A DNA stretch of 64,000 nucleotides from Gaeumannomyces sp. JS-464. Lineage: Eukaryota > Ascomycota > Sordariomycetes > Magnaporthales > Magnaporthaceae. A program made the translations under genes and the position numbers. This document shows positions 1 through 12,003 of this stretch, one piece after another. The notes beneath the pieces were generated by a model. That model was given only the letters and a program-made list of their open reading frames with translations. It did not search any database and was not told the DNA's origin. Within the stretch, counting starts at the first letter, position 1. Each line of letters opens with the position of its first letter. The stretch lies in NCBI GenBank assembly GCA_002197995.1, contig NGZR01000002.1, positions 124,001 through 188,000 of the forward strand, in the 5' to 3' direction.

Positions 1-76
1 GGTTTTTTTCTCCTGCCGGCTTGTCGCTTGCTTTTTGTGATTTTCTTTCTAACTTATGCACCGCTGCTGTTCCTAG

Positions 77-2138
77 ATGCGAAGAGTCCGGTGGAAGATC
101 GACGCCGTGATCCTGCCGTGCTTTCTCTTAACGCAAGGGATCCAGTTCATGGACAAGACGTCCCTAAACTACGCCAATCTGTTCGGATACCAAAAGGCCC
201 TTGGGCTAAAAGGCCAAGAGTTCAACTACCTGTCTGCAAGTACGTCGAGCGACAAGTCCAGCTACAGATCGCCCACCCAGTCACTTTCTCATTTGCTGAC
301 GCCATGGGGGAAACAGTGGTCTACGCCGGGTACTTCTTCGGCCAGTACCCATGCGGCTGGCTCATCGGGCGCTTCCAAGCGCAAAAGGTCATGGCCATCA
401 GCATTTTGCTTTGGGGCTTAATGGTGATCGTCATGACGCAAGCTCGAACCTACCAGAGCGCCCGTAAGTTTGTAACGTGTGAATATCATGGCGGAGTTAT
501 GTGCTAATTCTCGATTATATATTTTAGTTGCCGTTAGATGTACGCCACCTGCCCCCAGCCGACGCGGTGTTTTACTAACGAGAACACGCAGTTATAATGG
601 GGCTTTTTGAGGCCGCAGTCACGCCGTGAGTTGCCCTTTAACAATGGCTCAGTTCGGATTTGGTTGGGTTTTTGGCACTAACATTCTCGCTGTAGGGGTT
701 TGACTTTAATGACGGGCTTCTGGTACACAAGGCGAGAGATCCCTCTACGACAATGCATTTGGTAGTAAGTATCTTCCAAGGTTGGAGGGCGAAAAGAAGC
801 GCTTATGCAACTGGCATGTGATTTTGACGCGTGGCAACCATTCAGCTCCTCGCTCGGTTGGGGCGGCATTGTAAGTACGCACTAAAAGCTGTCCGTCGCG
901 CTTGGCCGGTTTTCTTCGACGAACTATTGCTGACAGCAGCCCCAGGTTGGCTCCTATGTATCCATGGGCGTTAGTCGACTTCCAGAGACCACGAAACCGG
1001 AGCGATGGGAGCTCATCTTTTATGTCGTACGTCTCCCGCTGCCCGAGCCAAGCATAGCATTCCACGCGGACTAAGGCTAACGATGCTATGGCCACATACC
1101 AGTTGGGAGGCGTCACATGTTTCTGGGCCTTGGTTATCTGGTTCTTCCTCCCAGACTCGCCCTCGAGCGCCAGCTTCCTTAACAAACGCGAGCGCCTAAT
1201 CGCCGTTAAGCGGGTCGCGGGCAACGAGACAGGCATTAAAAACAAGTCTTTCAACAAGGGCCAGATCAAGCTGGGCTTCCTCGACCCCAAGGCAGTCCTG
1301 ATATTCATCAGCGTTTTTGCTGCGTATGTCCAGCTTCGTCGAAGCCGCGCCCCCGCGCTGCGAACGCTAACTGTGCCTACCATACAGAGCCATCCCTAAC
1401 GGCGTCGTCAACTCCTTTTCGACCATCATCATCCGAGACATGGGCTTCGACACCACCATGACGACCCAGCTCAAGTCTGTCGGCGACGCGGTGCAGATCG
1501 TGGCACTCCTCATTGGCGGTACCATTATCCTCAACGTGCCCAACTCGCGCCTTTTAACGGCGACCGTGGCCAACGTCCTTTGCACCGTCGCCGCGGCCTG
1601 CATGGCGTACCTGCCACGCTCCAACACCTGGGGCCGCCTCGTGTGCTTCTGGCTGGTCAATTCGCAGTCGGTCGGCTTCACCGTCTCGCTGACCACCATC
1701 TCGTCCAACATGGCGGGATACACACATCGGTCGCTCGCTAGCGCTATGGTTTTGTACGTAGCGGCGATGCCGTGCTTTTGCTGGAAGAGGAAACTAACGG
1801 TCTAAAATTCAGCTCTGCCTACTGCTGGGGAAACTTTGCGGGCCCATTCGTCGTTAAGCCTGAGGAGGCACCCACATTCACGACGGCCACCATGGGCCTC
1901 CTGGCCGGCTATTCCATTAAGCTTGGCTGCCACGTGGCCCTTTTAGGTAAGAGCATCGTCATCTTCTCTTAGGCACCTTCCGGGAATCTTGCCCCTGCTC
2001 ACCATAACAGTTTACATGTGGATGGTGAATCGACGTCGCGATCATGTTTATGGCCCCCCTGACAAGCAGGGCAGTGACGAGGCGGGAATGAGGGACTTAA
2101 CGGAGTTTGAGAACAAGAACTTTAGATACGTGCTGTGA
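77..2138 (+). CDS. Allantoate-permease-type MFS transporter (Dal5-like), 5' partial, 11 visible exons
   Basis: A plasma-membrane major facilitator of the anion:cation symporter group, related to yeast Dal5 (uptake of allantoate, ureidosuccinate or similar organic anions; the actual substrate is not known). I read exons 77-239, 317-463, 528-539, 592-625, 696-764, 846-870, 946-1026, 1103-1323, 1388-1753, 1813-1946 and 2011-2138. Their sum is 1380 nt, in phase throughout, giving 459 residues and a TGA. Family motifs run in order: QFMDKTSLNYANLFGYQ near the N-terminus, GYFFGQYPCGWLIGRF, GLFEAAVTPGLTLMTGFWYTRRE, YSSLGWGGIVGSYV, WFFLPDSP, and a C-terminal DLTEFENKNFRYVL tail. All introns are 52-81 nt; most have a CTAAC-like branch site. 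Base 77 is preceded by a branch site (CTAAC near 50) and TAG acceptor, so an upstream exon lies outside the window; the ATG at 77 is probably internal. No stop or frameshift is seen, so the gene looks functional. Exon 528-539 is a 12-nt microexon. Confidence 0.9.
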
Positions 2139-2616
2139 GGTTTAAGCGCTTGCATGGCATGTCTGCCCTAATCACGACAAATACTTGTTATGCAAACGGA
2201 TTGCCTTTCGCAATTCCCATAGCTGTGCACACTTTAATCTGCAGTAGTATTAAAGTGGCTAAAAGGGAGATTTGCTTAGCATGTTCGGGTTTAAAAAAAT
2301 GGGGTTTAAGCGTAGTTTTATAAGTTTAAACCAGATGAAAAAGGAATCCCCCGGGCCGAATGTTAGCTAGTTTTAAAATTTAAACTGGTTAAATTTAATA
2401 AAAGTTGTTAATCGCCCGTGCTAACGTTAACTTAATAATGTGATTTGCTGTTTAACCGCCGCGGTTTATTCGGTTAGTAAAAAGCGTTTAATTTATATAA
2501 AAATAGGTTAACTTTTTTATTAATTTACATGCGTTATTATATAAATAATAAGCAATTTTATAGTATAAAAATTTTTACAATTTTAATTTATAATATAATT
2601 TTTAATAATTATATTA
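2139..2616. other. 3' flank of the MFS gene and left edge of the AT-rich block
   Basis: The first 150 bases after the stop have ordinary composition. Between about 2290 and 2480 the sequence changes to the TTAA/TAA-dominated composition that continues for 50 kb. No coding signal is seen. The MFS stop codon is thus only a few hundred bases from mutated repeat DNA. Confidence 0.6.
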
Positions 2617-3565
2617 ACGTGGTTTATTAAAAAATCGCGCATATTACCAAATCGCGCGTTTTTTATCGCGATTTGCGTTTTCCACTTTTAATTTTAATTT
2701 TTTAACAATTATAAATAGCATTAAAATCTAAAAAAACTAGGATTATTTTCGTTATGCAAGTAATTTAATTTAATTAAGTGTTAAATTTACGTTTAACAAG
2801 TAAAATTTACGATATTTTTAAATTTATATTACGTAATCGGCGCGCCGGTTAATTTACTTAACGCGATAACATATTTAAATTACGGAAATTAACGGAATTT
2901 AAAAAAAAACGTTTATTAAATACATATTTAAACTAAATTTTCGCGCATTTCCTCCTCGGCTTTTTAATATTAAAAATATAATTAACCGATTACTCGCCGA
3001 ACGTAACGCAAGCATTATTAATAAATGCTAAATCGAAAAGTTCGTTAAACGTTACGTAAAGCTTAACACGCGTTAAATTTGAAAATACGATTATTAAAAA
3101 GCAAAATGCGAAAATTTTAAACTCGTTTTTACGTGGTTTAATTTTATACGAAATATTATAATTAAATATGGTATTTAAAATAACGATATTTATAATTTTA
3201 ACGAAACCGGTTGTTTTATAAGTATAATCGCCGCTGTTATAATTATTACAATATCGAAAAGCTGTAATAAAGCAAATTTAATTTAATTTAATAATTAAAA
3301 ATAAGTTATAATTATTTAAAAAGTTAATTATTACGGTTAAACGATCCATTTTTTTATTATCGTTAAAATGTAATATTATTTAACTAATTAGTATTTAAAA
3401 CCCGATTTTTTTACGCGATTAAATTATTTTAACGAATTTTAACAAGTAAATTATAAACGAACTTAATTTAAAATAAATTTAACATTTCGATAAAGATATT
3501 ATAATTCGTTTTATAAAATCTTATTATTTATTAATATTAAACGGTTATAAAAGCTATTTATTTAT
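2617..3565 (+). pseudogene. Fot1/pogo-like DNA transposon, 3'-truncated and mutated
   Basis: The start matches the terminal inverted repeat of the better-preserved copy at 21392-23247 and is preceded by TA at 2615-2616. Tandem 'ATCGCGC' blocks near 2632-2662 correspond to the 'GTCGCGC' blocks of that copy. The reading follows the same transposase to the region of the first catalytic Asp: around 3185-3210 the frame reads DIYNFNETG, where the other copy reads NFDETGF. The catalytic Asp codon is therefore AAC (Asn) at 3200-3202. Similarity stops near 3565, where the unrelated XY repeat begins, so the second half including the other catalytic residues is missing. Inactive. Confidence 0.75.
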
Positions 3566-4040
3566 AGTAATTGTGCTAATACCGGTTTTTAAAGTAAAAA
3601 GGCTTTTAAATTTATATATATTTAAAAGCTGTTTATTTTTTAAATATAAAAAAGGGCTTATTATACAAGCTTTGCTTAATATATATATCTTATGTTAAAA
3701 GCCGCGGGGTGCGATTATATAAAGCAAATTTTAAAATTGGGATTTAATTTAAAACTTGCATAATTTTTATACATAACGGCTTAGCCGGTAATTTTCGTAC
3801 CAAAGCTTTCGTGTTAAAAAAACGTTATTTCCTTTTACAAAGTTTCAAGTTGTAAATTTTCCGCCTTTTATAAATAGCTTTGTACGACTTTTAACTACTT
3901 ATTTAACACTAGCAGTTTTTTTTATAATCGCATTTCCTTTTTTTTAAATATTAGTTAAAACAAATTAAGTTATTTTTTAATAAAGTAATTTAAAATAATT
4001 ATGCGAAATAAGTAAAACGAAAAAAATATATGTTAAAAAG
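3566..4040 (-). repeat. Repeat XY, part Y (inverted relative to the 43-kb copy)
   Basis: The reverse complement of this stretch matches 43366-43848 along its length, including a GC-rich landmark CCCCGCGGCTTTTAAC. It ends at ATATG (plus strand CATAT, 4041-4045), where Copia-A begins. Its missing partner, part X, lies 16 kb away at 20015-20240. No coding frame is recognised; the class of the repeat is unknown. Confidence 0.75.
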
Positions 4041-4045
4041 CATAT

Positions 4046-4281
4046 TATTAATCCACGTAATTTAACGCGTGCATTTAAAAAAAGCCCACGCTTTGCAAAG
4101 CCGCAAGCTTACAGGCCGTGCGCTTTTACGAGCTTATAAAAAGGGATTTTATAATCCCCTTTTTGTAATTAAATTCCTATATAAACATGCATTACTATAA
4201 ACACCAGTTTTAAATTTATAAATTTTTGTTATTTCTTTTTAAAAAATCTTCGTGCTTATAAAAGTACCACTTTTACTAACA
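4046..4281 (+). repeat. Copia-A 5' LTR
   Basis: A 236-bp LTR. The terminal TG is mutated to TA (TATTAATCC where an unmutated copy has TGTTGATCC) and it ends CTAACA. It carries internal blocks shared with 19777-20009 and, inverted, with 42909-43143 and 60392-60627: AAAAAGGGATTTTATAATCC, ACATGCATTACTATAA and AAAGTACCACTTTTACTAAC. Confidence 0.85.
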
Positions 4282-6900
4282 CTAATTAATATTGCTTAAA
4301 AAGGCAACACAAATAGCAAAGTAAAGGATTTAAACGTTTAATACCTTTTTCGAAAAAGCGATTAGGTTAACGTAAAAGTTTAAAAGCAAAGAAATCGAAT
4401 TTTACTGCTCGGTAACGCGTTATACGGGAGTTAATTACGCATTAAAAGCACTTTTTTATTGCAAGCGATTAAACCTTTGTTTATAAGATTTAAACAAAAA
4501 AAAGGGCGTTACGTAATTTTTTTAAACACTTTTTTATGTTAAGCGATTAAACTTTTAAATCGATTACTTAAACGATATCGCTCGTTACCCCCCCCCCCCC
4601 CCCCCCCCCTTTTTACTAACAACATATCCGACTTTTCGGAATAACAAACGGCAAAAAAGCTTAGTAATAAGCAAAAAATAATTACAAAAAGCGCATTAGT
4701 AACATTCGACCTTTTTAAATCCTTCGCAAAAAACATCGACATGCTTTTTTTATTAAATTTATTATACAATTTTAAAAAATTACCAAATTAAACTTCCATC
4801 GCTTGCCGAAACGTATAAATGCTTAAAATATTGCTTTTTACAGTATATATATATATATAGCAATAACCTTTTAAACGACGTATTCGAAAATTACGCGGGG
4901 TGAAAAGCAAAGCATTTTAATAACCTCGATTTACAAATTACCCGCGTTTTTAAAAAGCATTTAAAAAATTATAAAATCCTCGTACCCGGCTTATTAAAAG
5001 GAAAGCTTAACGAAAGGATTATGCAAGTTATGCAATAAAAGTTAATTTTTAAAATAATAACTCCTATTATAGGATTACACCTTTTTGCTTTCCAAAATCG
5101 CATAACCCTTTTAAAAGCTAATTTTTTAATTATTGCTATAAATGCTTTCGGGATAATACGACCCGTTATTTCGTTAACAAAGCTTACCGCCGAATAACAA
5201 ATTAGCGGAAATGAAATCCAAAAATCGCTAAAACGCTAAACCAAAGCTTTATTTCGTTTTTATCGAAACTTTTTTACCTTTTTTATAAATAAAATCCCAA
5301 AGCTTTCCACTTTTTCTTTTATTAAAAATTACCGTTTTTAAAAGCGCACCGATTTTTTAAACAATTAAACTACCGCTTTTATACCTTTTATAGCCCTTTT
5401 TCCTACTTAAAACCGCACCGATCCTTTAAACAACCAATTTTTAGCTTTAACGAACATTTAACCCACGTATATATAAAGGTTTTACTATAAGCAATACATA
5501 AAGCAAAAAAATCGTAAGAAAACCATTTAACCGATTAATAAATTACAGGATATAAAAATACTACGTCCTCGATATAAAACCCCGGTGTTTGCGAAATTAC
5601 TATACAAATAACTTCTTTTTAAAAAGGTGCTTAACGCCGCTGTTAATAAAAGCTTAATAAAAGCATTTTAAAACGCGTGGGATAAAAAATATAGCTATTC
5701 CGGTAATTTATACGATATTTTAAACGACAAAATCTTATTTTTCGCAACTATATGCGAAACTTTCGAAATACTTTTTTTTACAGCTTTATGCAATTTTTTT
5801 TAAACATTTTAAAGCAAAGCAAAATAATAATACACCCGGTATATCGGGTATAACCTTACTTTTCGAAAGATTTATATAATTTTTAAAACGCATTTCGATA
5901 CCGAAATTAACCGATTATTATTATATAAATTAAAACTCGATTACTTTTTAAACAATTCGTTTAAAAATTGCTAACGTAAACGAATTTAATATGGAAATTT
6001 TATAAGCTTTTTTTAAATAAGCTGCAAAATTGCTAACGCGTTTTCGAACCTTTTTATTAAAACGAGAACTAGCTAATTACAAGCATTTTAAAAGCAATTT
6101 AAAACGTATTAAAGCTTAAAACCGTTTTTATAAATCCTAATAAAACTTTTAAAAGCTTATCTTTTTAACTTAAAAGCATAATGCGAGTGGAAAAAAACGC
6201 ACGACCCCCGGTATTTATTTTGTAAAACGGAAATTTAAAAGTTACAAAAATCGTAAAAAAAAAAATAAAAGTTAAAACCGAGCATATAAACCTAAATCCT
6301 TTCGATTAAGCCCCCGTTTACGCTTACACATACGCGGTTGCTAAATTTGCAAAAGGCCGGATTGCAAATCGATACGCCACTTTTTTAAAAAATAACACCG
6401 ATTTAAAAAGCAGTGGAAAATATAAAAAAAAGTATAAAACAAACCATGCAAAAAGTATACCTAATTTTTCGCATTAGTAAAGCCCGAAAGCATTAACGAA
6501 GAGAAATAGCTATTTTTTAATTTTAACGATTAAAAAACAAAAGAAAAAAAGGATTATAAAAACAGTTATTTTATAACCTTCGCTACGGCCGCGTACCTAA
6601 TTAAAAAGGCTTTTACTTACCGCATTTATAAGCGTTAAAACTCGGGATTTAACAAGCTTTATTTTTATATTTTTACGGATTAGGTATTAATTTAATACAA
6701 AATCCGAAGCACTAAGCAATAGTAAAAAATTTTTCCAAATATAAGTGTAATAATAACTTTTACAGCTGGAAAGGATTAAATCCACGCATTTTAACGCTAT
6801 AAGCTAAGTTTTATCGTTAAAAACGCGTAATTTTCGGATTAGGAAAAGCTATTTCCAGCATTGGAAAAATTACTATTTTAACCTTAATCGGCTAAATTAC
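4282..6900 (+). pseudogene. Copia-A leader and gag/protease region, heavily mutated
   Basis: This part of Copia-A precedes the recognisable GAG-pre-integrase domain. By position it should hold the primer-binding site, gag and protease. I see short open stretches only and no motif I can name with confidence; no CCHC knuckle or DSG protease motif survives in a readable form. It contains a run of 22 consecutive C (4588-4609) and a TA repeat (4844-4859). The assignment rests on position within the element, not on protein similarity. Confidence 0.45.
4588..4609 (+). repeat. Poly-C tract, 22 nt
   Basis: An uninterrupted run of 22 C (poly-G on the other strand) inside otherwise extremely AT-rich DNA. 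Confidence 0.95.
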
Positions 6901-6931
6901 GTTTTTCGTAATTCCAATTTTAACTTTTTTC

Positions 6932-9900
6932 TTGCTATGCTTTGCAAATATAAATGCATTACATATTTACTTAAATAATACGCGTAACGAGCTTATAAAA
7001 AACGACGGTACGCGCGTTTTAATTATAAAAAAGCACGGCCACTTTTGGTTTTTTTTCAACGACGTTACCCACGTTATAACGGTAATTAGCTTTATAACGG
7101 AAACAAAAATCGCGAAAGCAGTTTTCCTTACGAAAATTAAACTAAAGCGTATATATAAGCGCTTTAAGCACTAATTATTAATAAACTTTAAAACGTTTTA
7201 AAACGTGCAAAACACGAGGCTAATCGCAACGCTTTTATTATAATTAACCGAATATGCTATTTTTATTAAAAAAAAGGTTTTGCATTATAACGCTTTCGAT
7301 TTAAATTTTAAAACGATATTAATTTAACCACGAAATAATTGCAAACGTGTTTTATATCGATTATAAACCAATTTTTTACGTAATTAATACGAATATAGCT
7401 TTTAATATTACAGCGCTTTTTAAAAAACATATCGGCAAAAAAAACGTAAGAAGTTTTTAAACGGTGTTAAATTAACGTTTATTTAAAGCCTTTTAACGTA
7501 ATTTTTTATAAACCGGTATTAACTTCGCCGCGAGCGAATTTTAAACGAAAGCAAAAACTTTTTAAAATTATTTATAAGCAGGTTTTAATCGAAGCGCATT
7601 AATTTATCGGCAAAATTAAAAAATATTACGCTTTTTTACGACGGGCTTTTAATATTATCCGATAAAAATGCTTAATTATGCACTCGAATTAATGCTTTAA
7701 AAAGTAGTAAAAGCCGTAAACAATATAACTAGCTTCGACGAACTTATTTTTACACTACTCGTTTTTAAAGCAATGCTTTAAATTAATAACAAATCGCCAC
7801 TTTTATAAACCCAAATAAAAAGCCGTTATAATTAAAAAAGCTATAGTAAAAATCCGGATTTTACACGATAAACGACGTGTGTAAAAAGCATTAGCTGCAC
7901 GTATCGGACCGAATATAAAACGGGTATTTCCGAGCTTTTTAACTTTTAAAACCGAGGTTTTAATATTTCGGGAAAAAGACGGATAGTAAAGCTTGTATAA
8001 AGTTTTATTTATAAAAACACGTTAATTACGGTGGAAACGATTAACGGCAACGCAACTTTTAAAAGCACGGTGGTTAAACCTTATTATAAAGCAAAAAAAC
8101 CTATCGTGCAAAAATCCGAAAAGCAATTAGCACCTTTTAAATACTTTAAGCCGAGCTAAAACGCTAAAAAAAAAAAAAAAAAGGCAAATAGCAAATAAAA
8201 AGCTTTAAAATTAAATAAAACCATTTTGCTTAAAATCATTATATTAAATAAAGTTTTTAATAACGAAGCCATTTTTGCAAAAACGCATAACTAGTAGTTG
8301 TAATAAAACGAAGCTTTCGATAAATGGTTATAACGTTTTTAAACGTTAAAAAGCACCAATTTTACCAATTAGCGATTTAACTTAAATAAAAAGGTAAAAT
8401 TACAGCTCCCGGTCCACTATTTAAGCAATTAACCTAATAAAAACTAAACGCACTTATCGGGGTTAAAGTAATTAAACCGATTATTAGAAAAACCTTTAAC
8501 AAAACTACGATTTTTAAATTACGAATTATAAATAAAGTAAAAAAGCAAACTTTAAAGCTTTTTAAAAAATCGAAACTCGTAGTAATAAAATATAACGACG
8601 AGGAAAAACACAATATTTTTACGCAATTTTTTACAATTATAAAATGCAATTAACGATTAATTTTAACGATCGTATTATCGCTTACGTTTATAAAATTTAA
8701 TTTAATAATTCGAAGTATTAGTTAAACATATACCTAATTGAAATTAAAATTGCAAAAAGACGTTTTTTTGCGCTTATTTAAAGAATTATTAATATGGTTT
8801 AAACCGGGCACGTTATTTAAAGTAATTAAACCTTTTTACGAAATCGCGAAATTAGGTTTGCACTAGTTCGTTACTTATTAAAAGCATTATAAAAAGCGTT
8901 TAAATTGCTAAACGTTAAGCTGCGATTTTTGCTTATTTACTTTAAAAAGCGAGCAAAGCTTTAAAATCGTAAACATATAAATAAACGACATTTTAAATTT
9001 TAAAAATCCGAACTTTGTAATAAAAAAAAATTAACGATTTAAAAAGTAAGCTTTCGTGTAAAACCGAAATCGATTTTTAAACCGGGAAACGAAGCCGATT
9101 TTAACGGGTGCAAAATTTTAATAGGAAATTATAAGCTTAAAATTCGATAAAAAAAAAAAAGTAAAAAGCTTAAATTAATAAAAACCGATTTAAAAAAGCT
9201 TAAACTATAAGTATATCGTTTAAAAAGCTCGAAACGCATATATTAATTCCATATGCTAACCGGAAGCCGCATTTAACTATTTCGTAACGGCGCAAACCAA
9301 AAACCCGGGATAAAAAACGTAATTAAGCTAAACAAAAAAATTAAATAACGTGGTTTACAAACGAGTGCTATATATAAGCGAGTGCCGCACGTCGAAATTA
9401 CGTGTTAAACGCGATTTTTAACACCTTTGCTAACTCGGCCAATTTAAGCCTAAATTTAACCAAATTTAAAAATATTATATTTAATTAAATAGGAAATTTA
9501 ATGTAATTTTCTTCGATTTTTACTATTACTCCTTTTAAGTTAATTTGTAATACTGTATAATATATTATGCTAAGTGTGCAACTAACCTTAAAGCAGTAAT
9601 AATAAAAATGCGGAAAAATTATATTATAATCTTTATGTAATTAAATGTACGTATTTAAAATTTGGTTAAATTTAGCTGTAAATTAGGCGAGTTATTTAAT
9701 CGAAAAAAAACGCTGTTTAATATGTATTTTTCACGTGTAGCATTCGCTTATGTGTAGCACTCGTTTATAAACCACGTTAGCAAATCGATAACGTTTAAAA
9801 AAGGTTAAAATACGTTTTATTAAATTTGTAAAAAACTAACTTTTACGCTTTCGTAAACGGATTATTCGCAAACAATTTAAACTTAAATTTACAAATCGGG

Positions 9901-10345
9901 TTCGTAATTATATTAAGTAATAAAAAATCCGACGATTAAAAAACCAGCTTTTAATTAATCGAAAACATTTTACATTAAACGTTAATTAAATGCAAAAGGG
10001 TTATAAAAAGCGTTTTTGCAAATGAAATTTACGAAATGGTTAACGGGTAATGCAGCTTACGTTTTTAATTTAACGCTTGCAAGATTTTTTAAAAAGCTAA
10101 ATTAAAAAGCCTCGAAATTAATAATTTACACTAATAGCTTTTCGCTGTATTAATACCTCGTATAATTAAGCATAATAGCGGAAAAAAGGCTTATAATCGA
10201 TATTATAGCATTTAAATTTTTTTTATAAAAAGCGCGAAATCGACGAAATCCGCTGGATTGCAAAATCAATAATTTAACAAACGCGATAATTAAAAATTAA
10301 CTAAATAAAACTTTGGAAAATTTAATTACAAATAACACGATAACG
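6932..10345 (+). pseudogene. Copia-A pol remnant: GAG-pre-integrase, integrase, RT, RNase H
   Basis: Read across frames with stops. At 6932-7174 is a GAG-pre-integrase-like stretch (NTRNELIKNDGTRV, KHGHFWFF) ending in a KRIYKRFKH that matches the usual HRRFGH. At about 7330-7760 is the integrase core (YIDYKPIFYVINTN, INFAASEF). From 8440 to 9345 is a Copia-type reverse transcriptase (RLINKV-like start, KSKLVVIKYNDEEKH, IFTQFFTI, VIKPFYEIAKLGLH, NAYINSICQPEAAFNYFVTA). The catalytic Asp pair reads Ile-Asn-Asp at 8981-8989, with a TAA just before in place of Gln. The foldback element at 9348-9777 interrupts the frame. RNase H resumes at 9780-10345 (RRLKNQLLINR, TDSYSLY-like, LVKL). Dozens of TAA/TAG codons and the Asp to Asn change make it inactive. 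Confidence 0.8.
9348..9777. mobile_element. 430-bp foldback/MITE element inserted in Copia-A pol
   Basis: The ends are inverted repeats: ACGTGGTTTACAAACGAGTG at the left and its near-complement ending CCACGT at the right. Similarity continues inward for about 120 bp on each side (AACTCGGCC..AAATTTAACCAAAT against its complement near 9650-9720). TA lies on both sides (9346-9347 and 9778-9779). No coding capacity. The terminal ACGTGGTTTA is shared with the Fot1-like copy at 2617, so mobilisation by a Tc1/mariner/pogo-type transposase is a reasonable inference. The insertion splits Copia-A between its RT and RNase H domains, so it is younger than Copia-A. Confidence 0.85.
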
Positions 10346-11786
10346 GTGCGAATTAAAAGTTAAGTAAAACGCGAAAAACAATAAAAAAAGCGAAGGAAAA
10401 CGGTTAAAATCGATTTGTTATAACGTAAAAATAGCTAATAATATAATTAAAAAAACGAAATTGTTAAAACGTTAAAACAATTAAAAAAAACAATTCCACG
10501 AACAACTATTTTAAGCTTTAAAAAAACTTTTACCATTGCCGGACATATTACCAGTTATTTATCGATATTACTACTAGCATTTTTTATTTTTTTTTCCCTT
10601 TTCGGCCATTTTTTCGTTTTTATTTTCGTTATTGTTAAAAGCTTTAAATAAATTGTTTTTTGTTTTTAAAAACCGCCGCATTAAACATACGCTAAACGGT
10701 AACGCGGCCCGCCGCTTTCCGTTTAACAGCACTTATTTTAATAAAATTAGCGTTAACTTTACCGGCCTATTCCTCCTTTTTAAAAAGGATTATACATTTA
10801 ATAATAGTGCGTCATTTCGCGAAATTTTAAAAATAGCGAAAGCATAATTAATAAAGCATTAAAATAGCTAAAAAAAAATTAACTATTATATTTTATTAAT
10901 AATAGTTTTGTGGAAATATTTAATTATAAACTTTTTCGTTAAAACTATTGCGATTTTAAAACTACCGGTCGTTAACGCAAAAAATTAGCAAACCAAAGCT
11001 TAAAAAATTACTTATACCGGTTAACACGAATAACTAAAAACATAAAACTAGCAACGGTTGTTAACCGGCTCGGGATTAAAGCATTTAATTTTATTAAACT
11101 TGCCGGTTAAAAAAAAGTTAAAACAATTTAAGCATAAAAACGATTTTTATTTGCCTTTTGCAAAGCGCGGGCGAATAAAGGATTTGCTTTTTCCCTTTTT
11201 AGCACGAGTTTTTTAACGCTATTATTTAAAACCGTTTTAACGCTAACTTAACCTTTTTTAACGGATTTGCTTTTGCTAGCTTTTTTAATGCGAATGGATA
11301 TTATCGCGGTAATTAATCGAGCAGTAAAACAGTAAAGCAAAAATCGGCAAGCAAATAAGCAAACAGCGGAAATATTAATATTTATAGTTGTAAAAATTAA
11401 ATTCCAAATTACAACGATTAAAGCTTACGGCTTTTAAAATATTTTAAACCTTTTAAGTTATACTTTCGATTTGCTTTTTCCTATTACACCGATTAGCACG
11501 CACACGGCTTAATAAATTTTTATTAAGTTTATTTACTGCTATTATACGCATTTAATTTAATATTACCTAATTTTACGAGCGTTTAATTAAATATTGCTTT
11601 ACTTTTTATTATTCCTATTTATAATTTTATTTATAATTTTTACCGATATTTAGCACAATTCTTTTGCCTTTTTTTCTTTTGTTTTAAAAGCAGGTTATTA
11701 AATTTGGATTTTTTTGTTATTAGTATTATAAAATCCCGGGATTTGAAAAACGAGCATTTACCGATACACGCGTTTAAAAAAAGAAT
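10346..11786. other. Copia-A 3' internal region, no product recognised
   Basis: About 1.4 kb between the RNase H remnant and Gypsy-B. Neither strand gives a recognisable domain. The longest open plus-strand stretch (10632-10847, 71 codons) has no family signature. A minus-strand reading near 11100-11300 is open for about 35 codons and basic, but I cannot name it. The purine-rich end just before 11787 fits the polypurine tract of Copia-A. Whether an extra insertion hides here is not clear. Confidence 0.4.
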
Positions 11787-12003
11787 TGCTAGTATTAATA
11801 TCGCGAACAGTAAAAAGGACTGGTTAAGCTGCGATATATGGTAAGGTTCGATTTTATACAAAAGAAAGTTAAAAGCCGAAAGCCGGGCGGGCAGGCTTGT
11901 AAAAAAAGCTTTGCAAAAGCCTTACCTCTTTTATCGTGCCGATAAAAGTGGGGGTTACCCTGCCTCGCTAATAAGCCTTTTCCACCTCTTGCCGGCTATA
12001 ACA
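11787..12003 (-). repeat. Gypsy-B 3' LTR
   Basis: 217-bp direct repeat of 19564-19776. Shared blocks include AAGCCGGGCGGGCAGGCTTG (CAGG in the other copy), TTTATCGTGCCGATAAAAGT and GCCTTTTCCACCT; plus-strand end GGCTATAACA. Confidence 0.85.

Noticed and set aside
7..507. 159-codon frame at 28-507 as the N-terminus of the MFS protein
   Set aside because: It reads through an intron (240-316) and starts out of frame. The family sequence is found in spliced exons 77-239 and 317-463.
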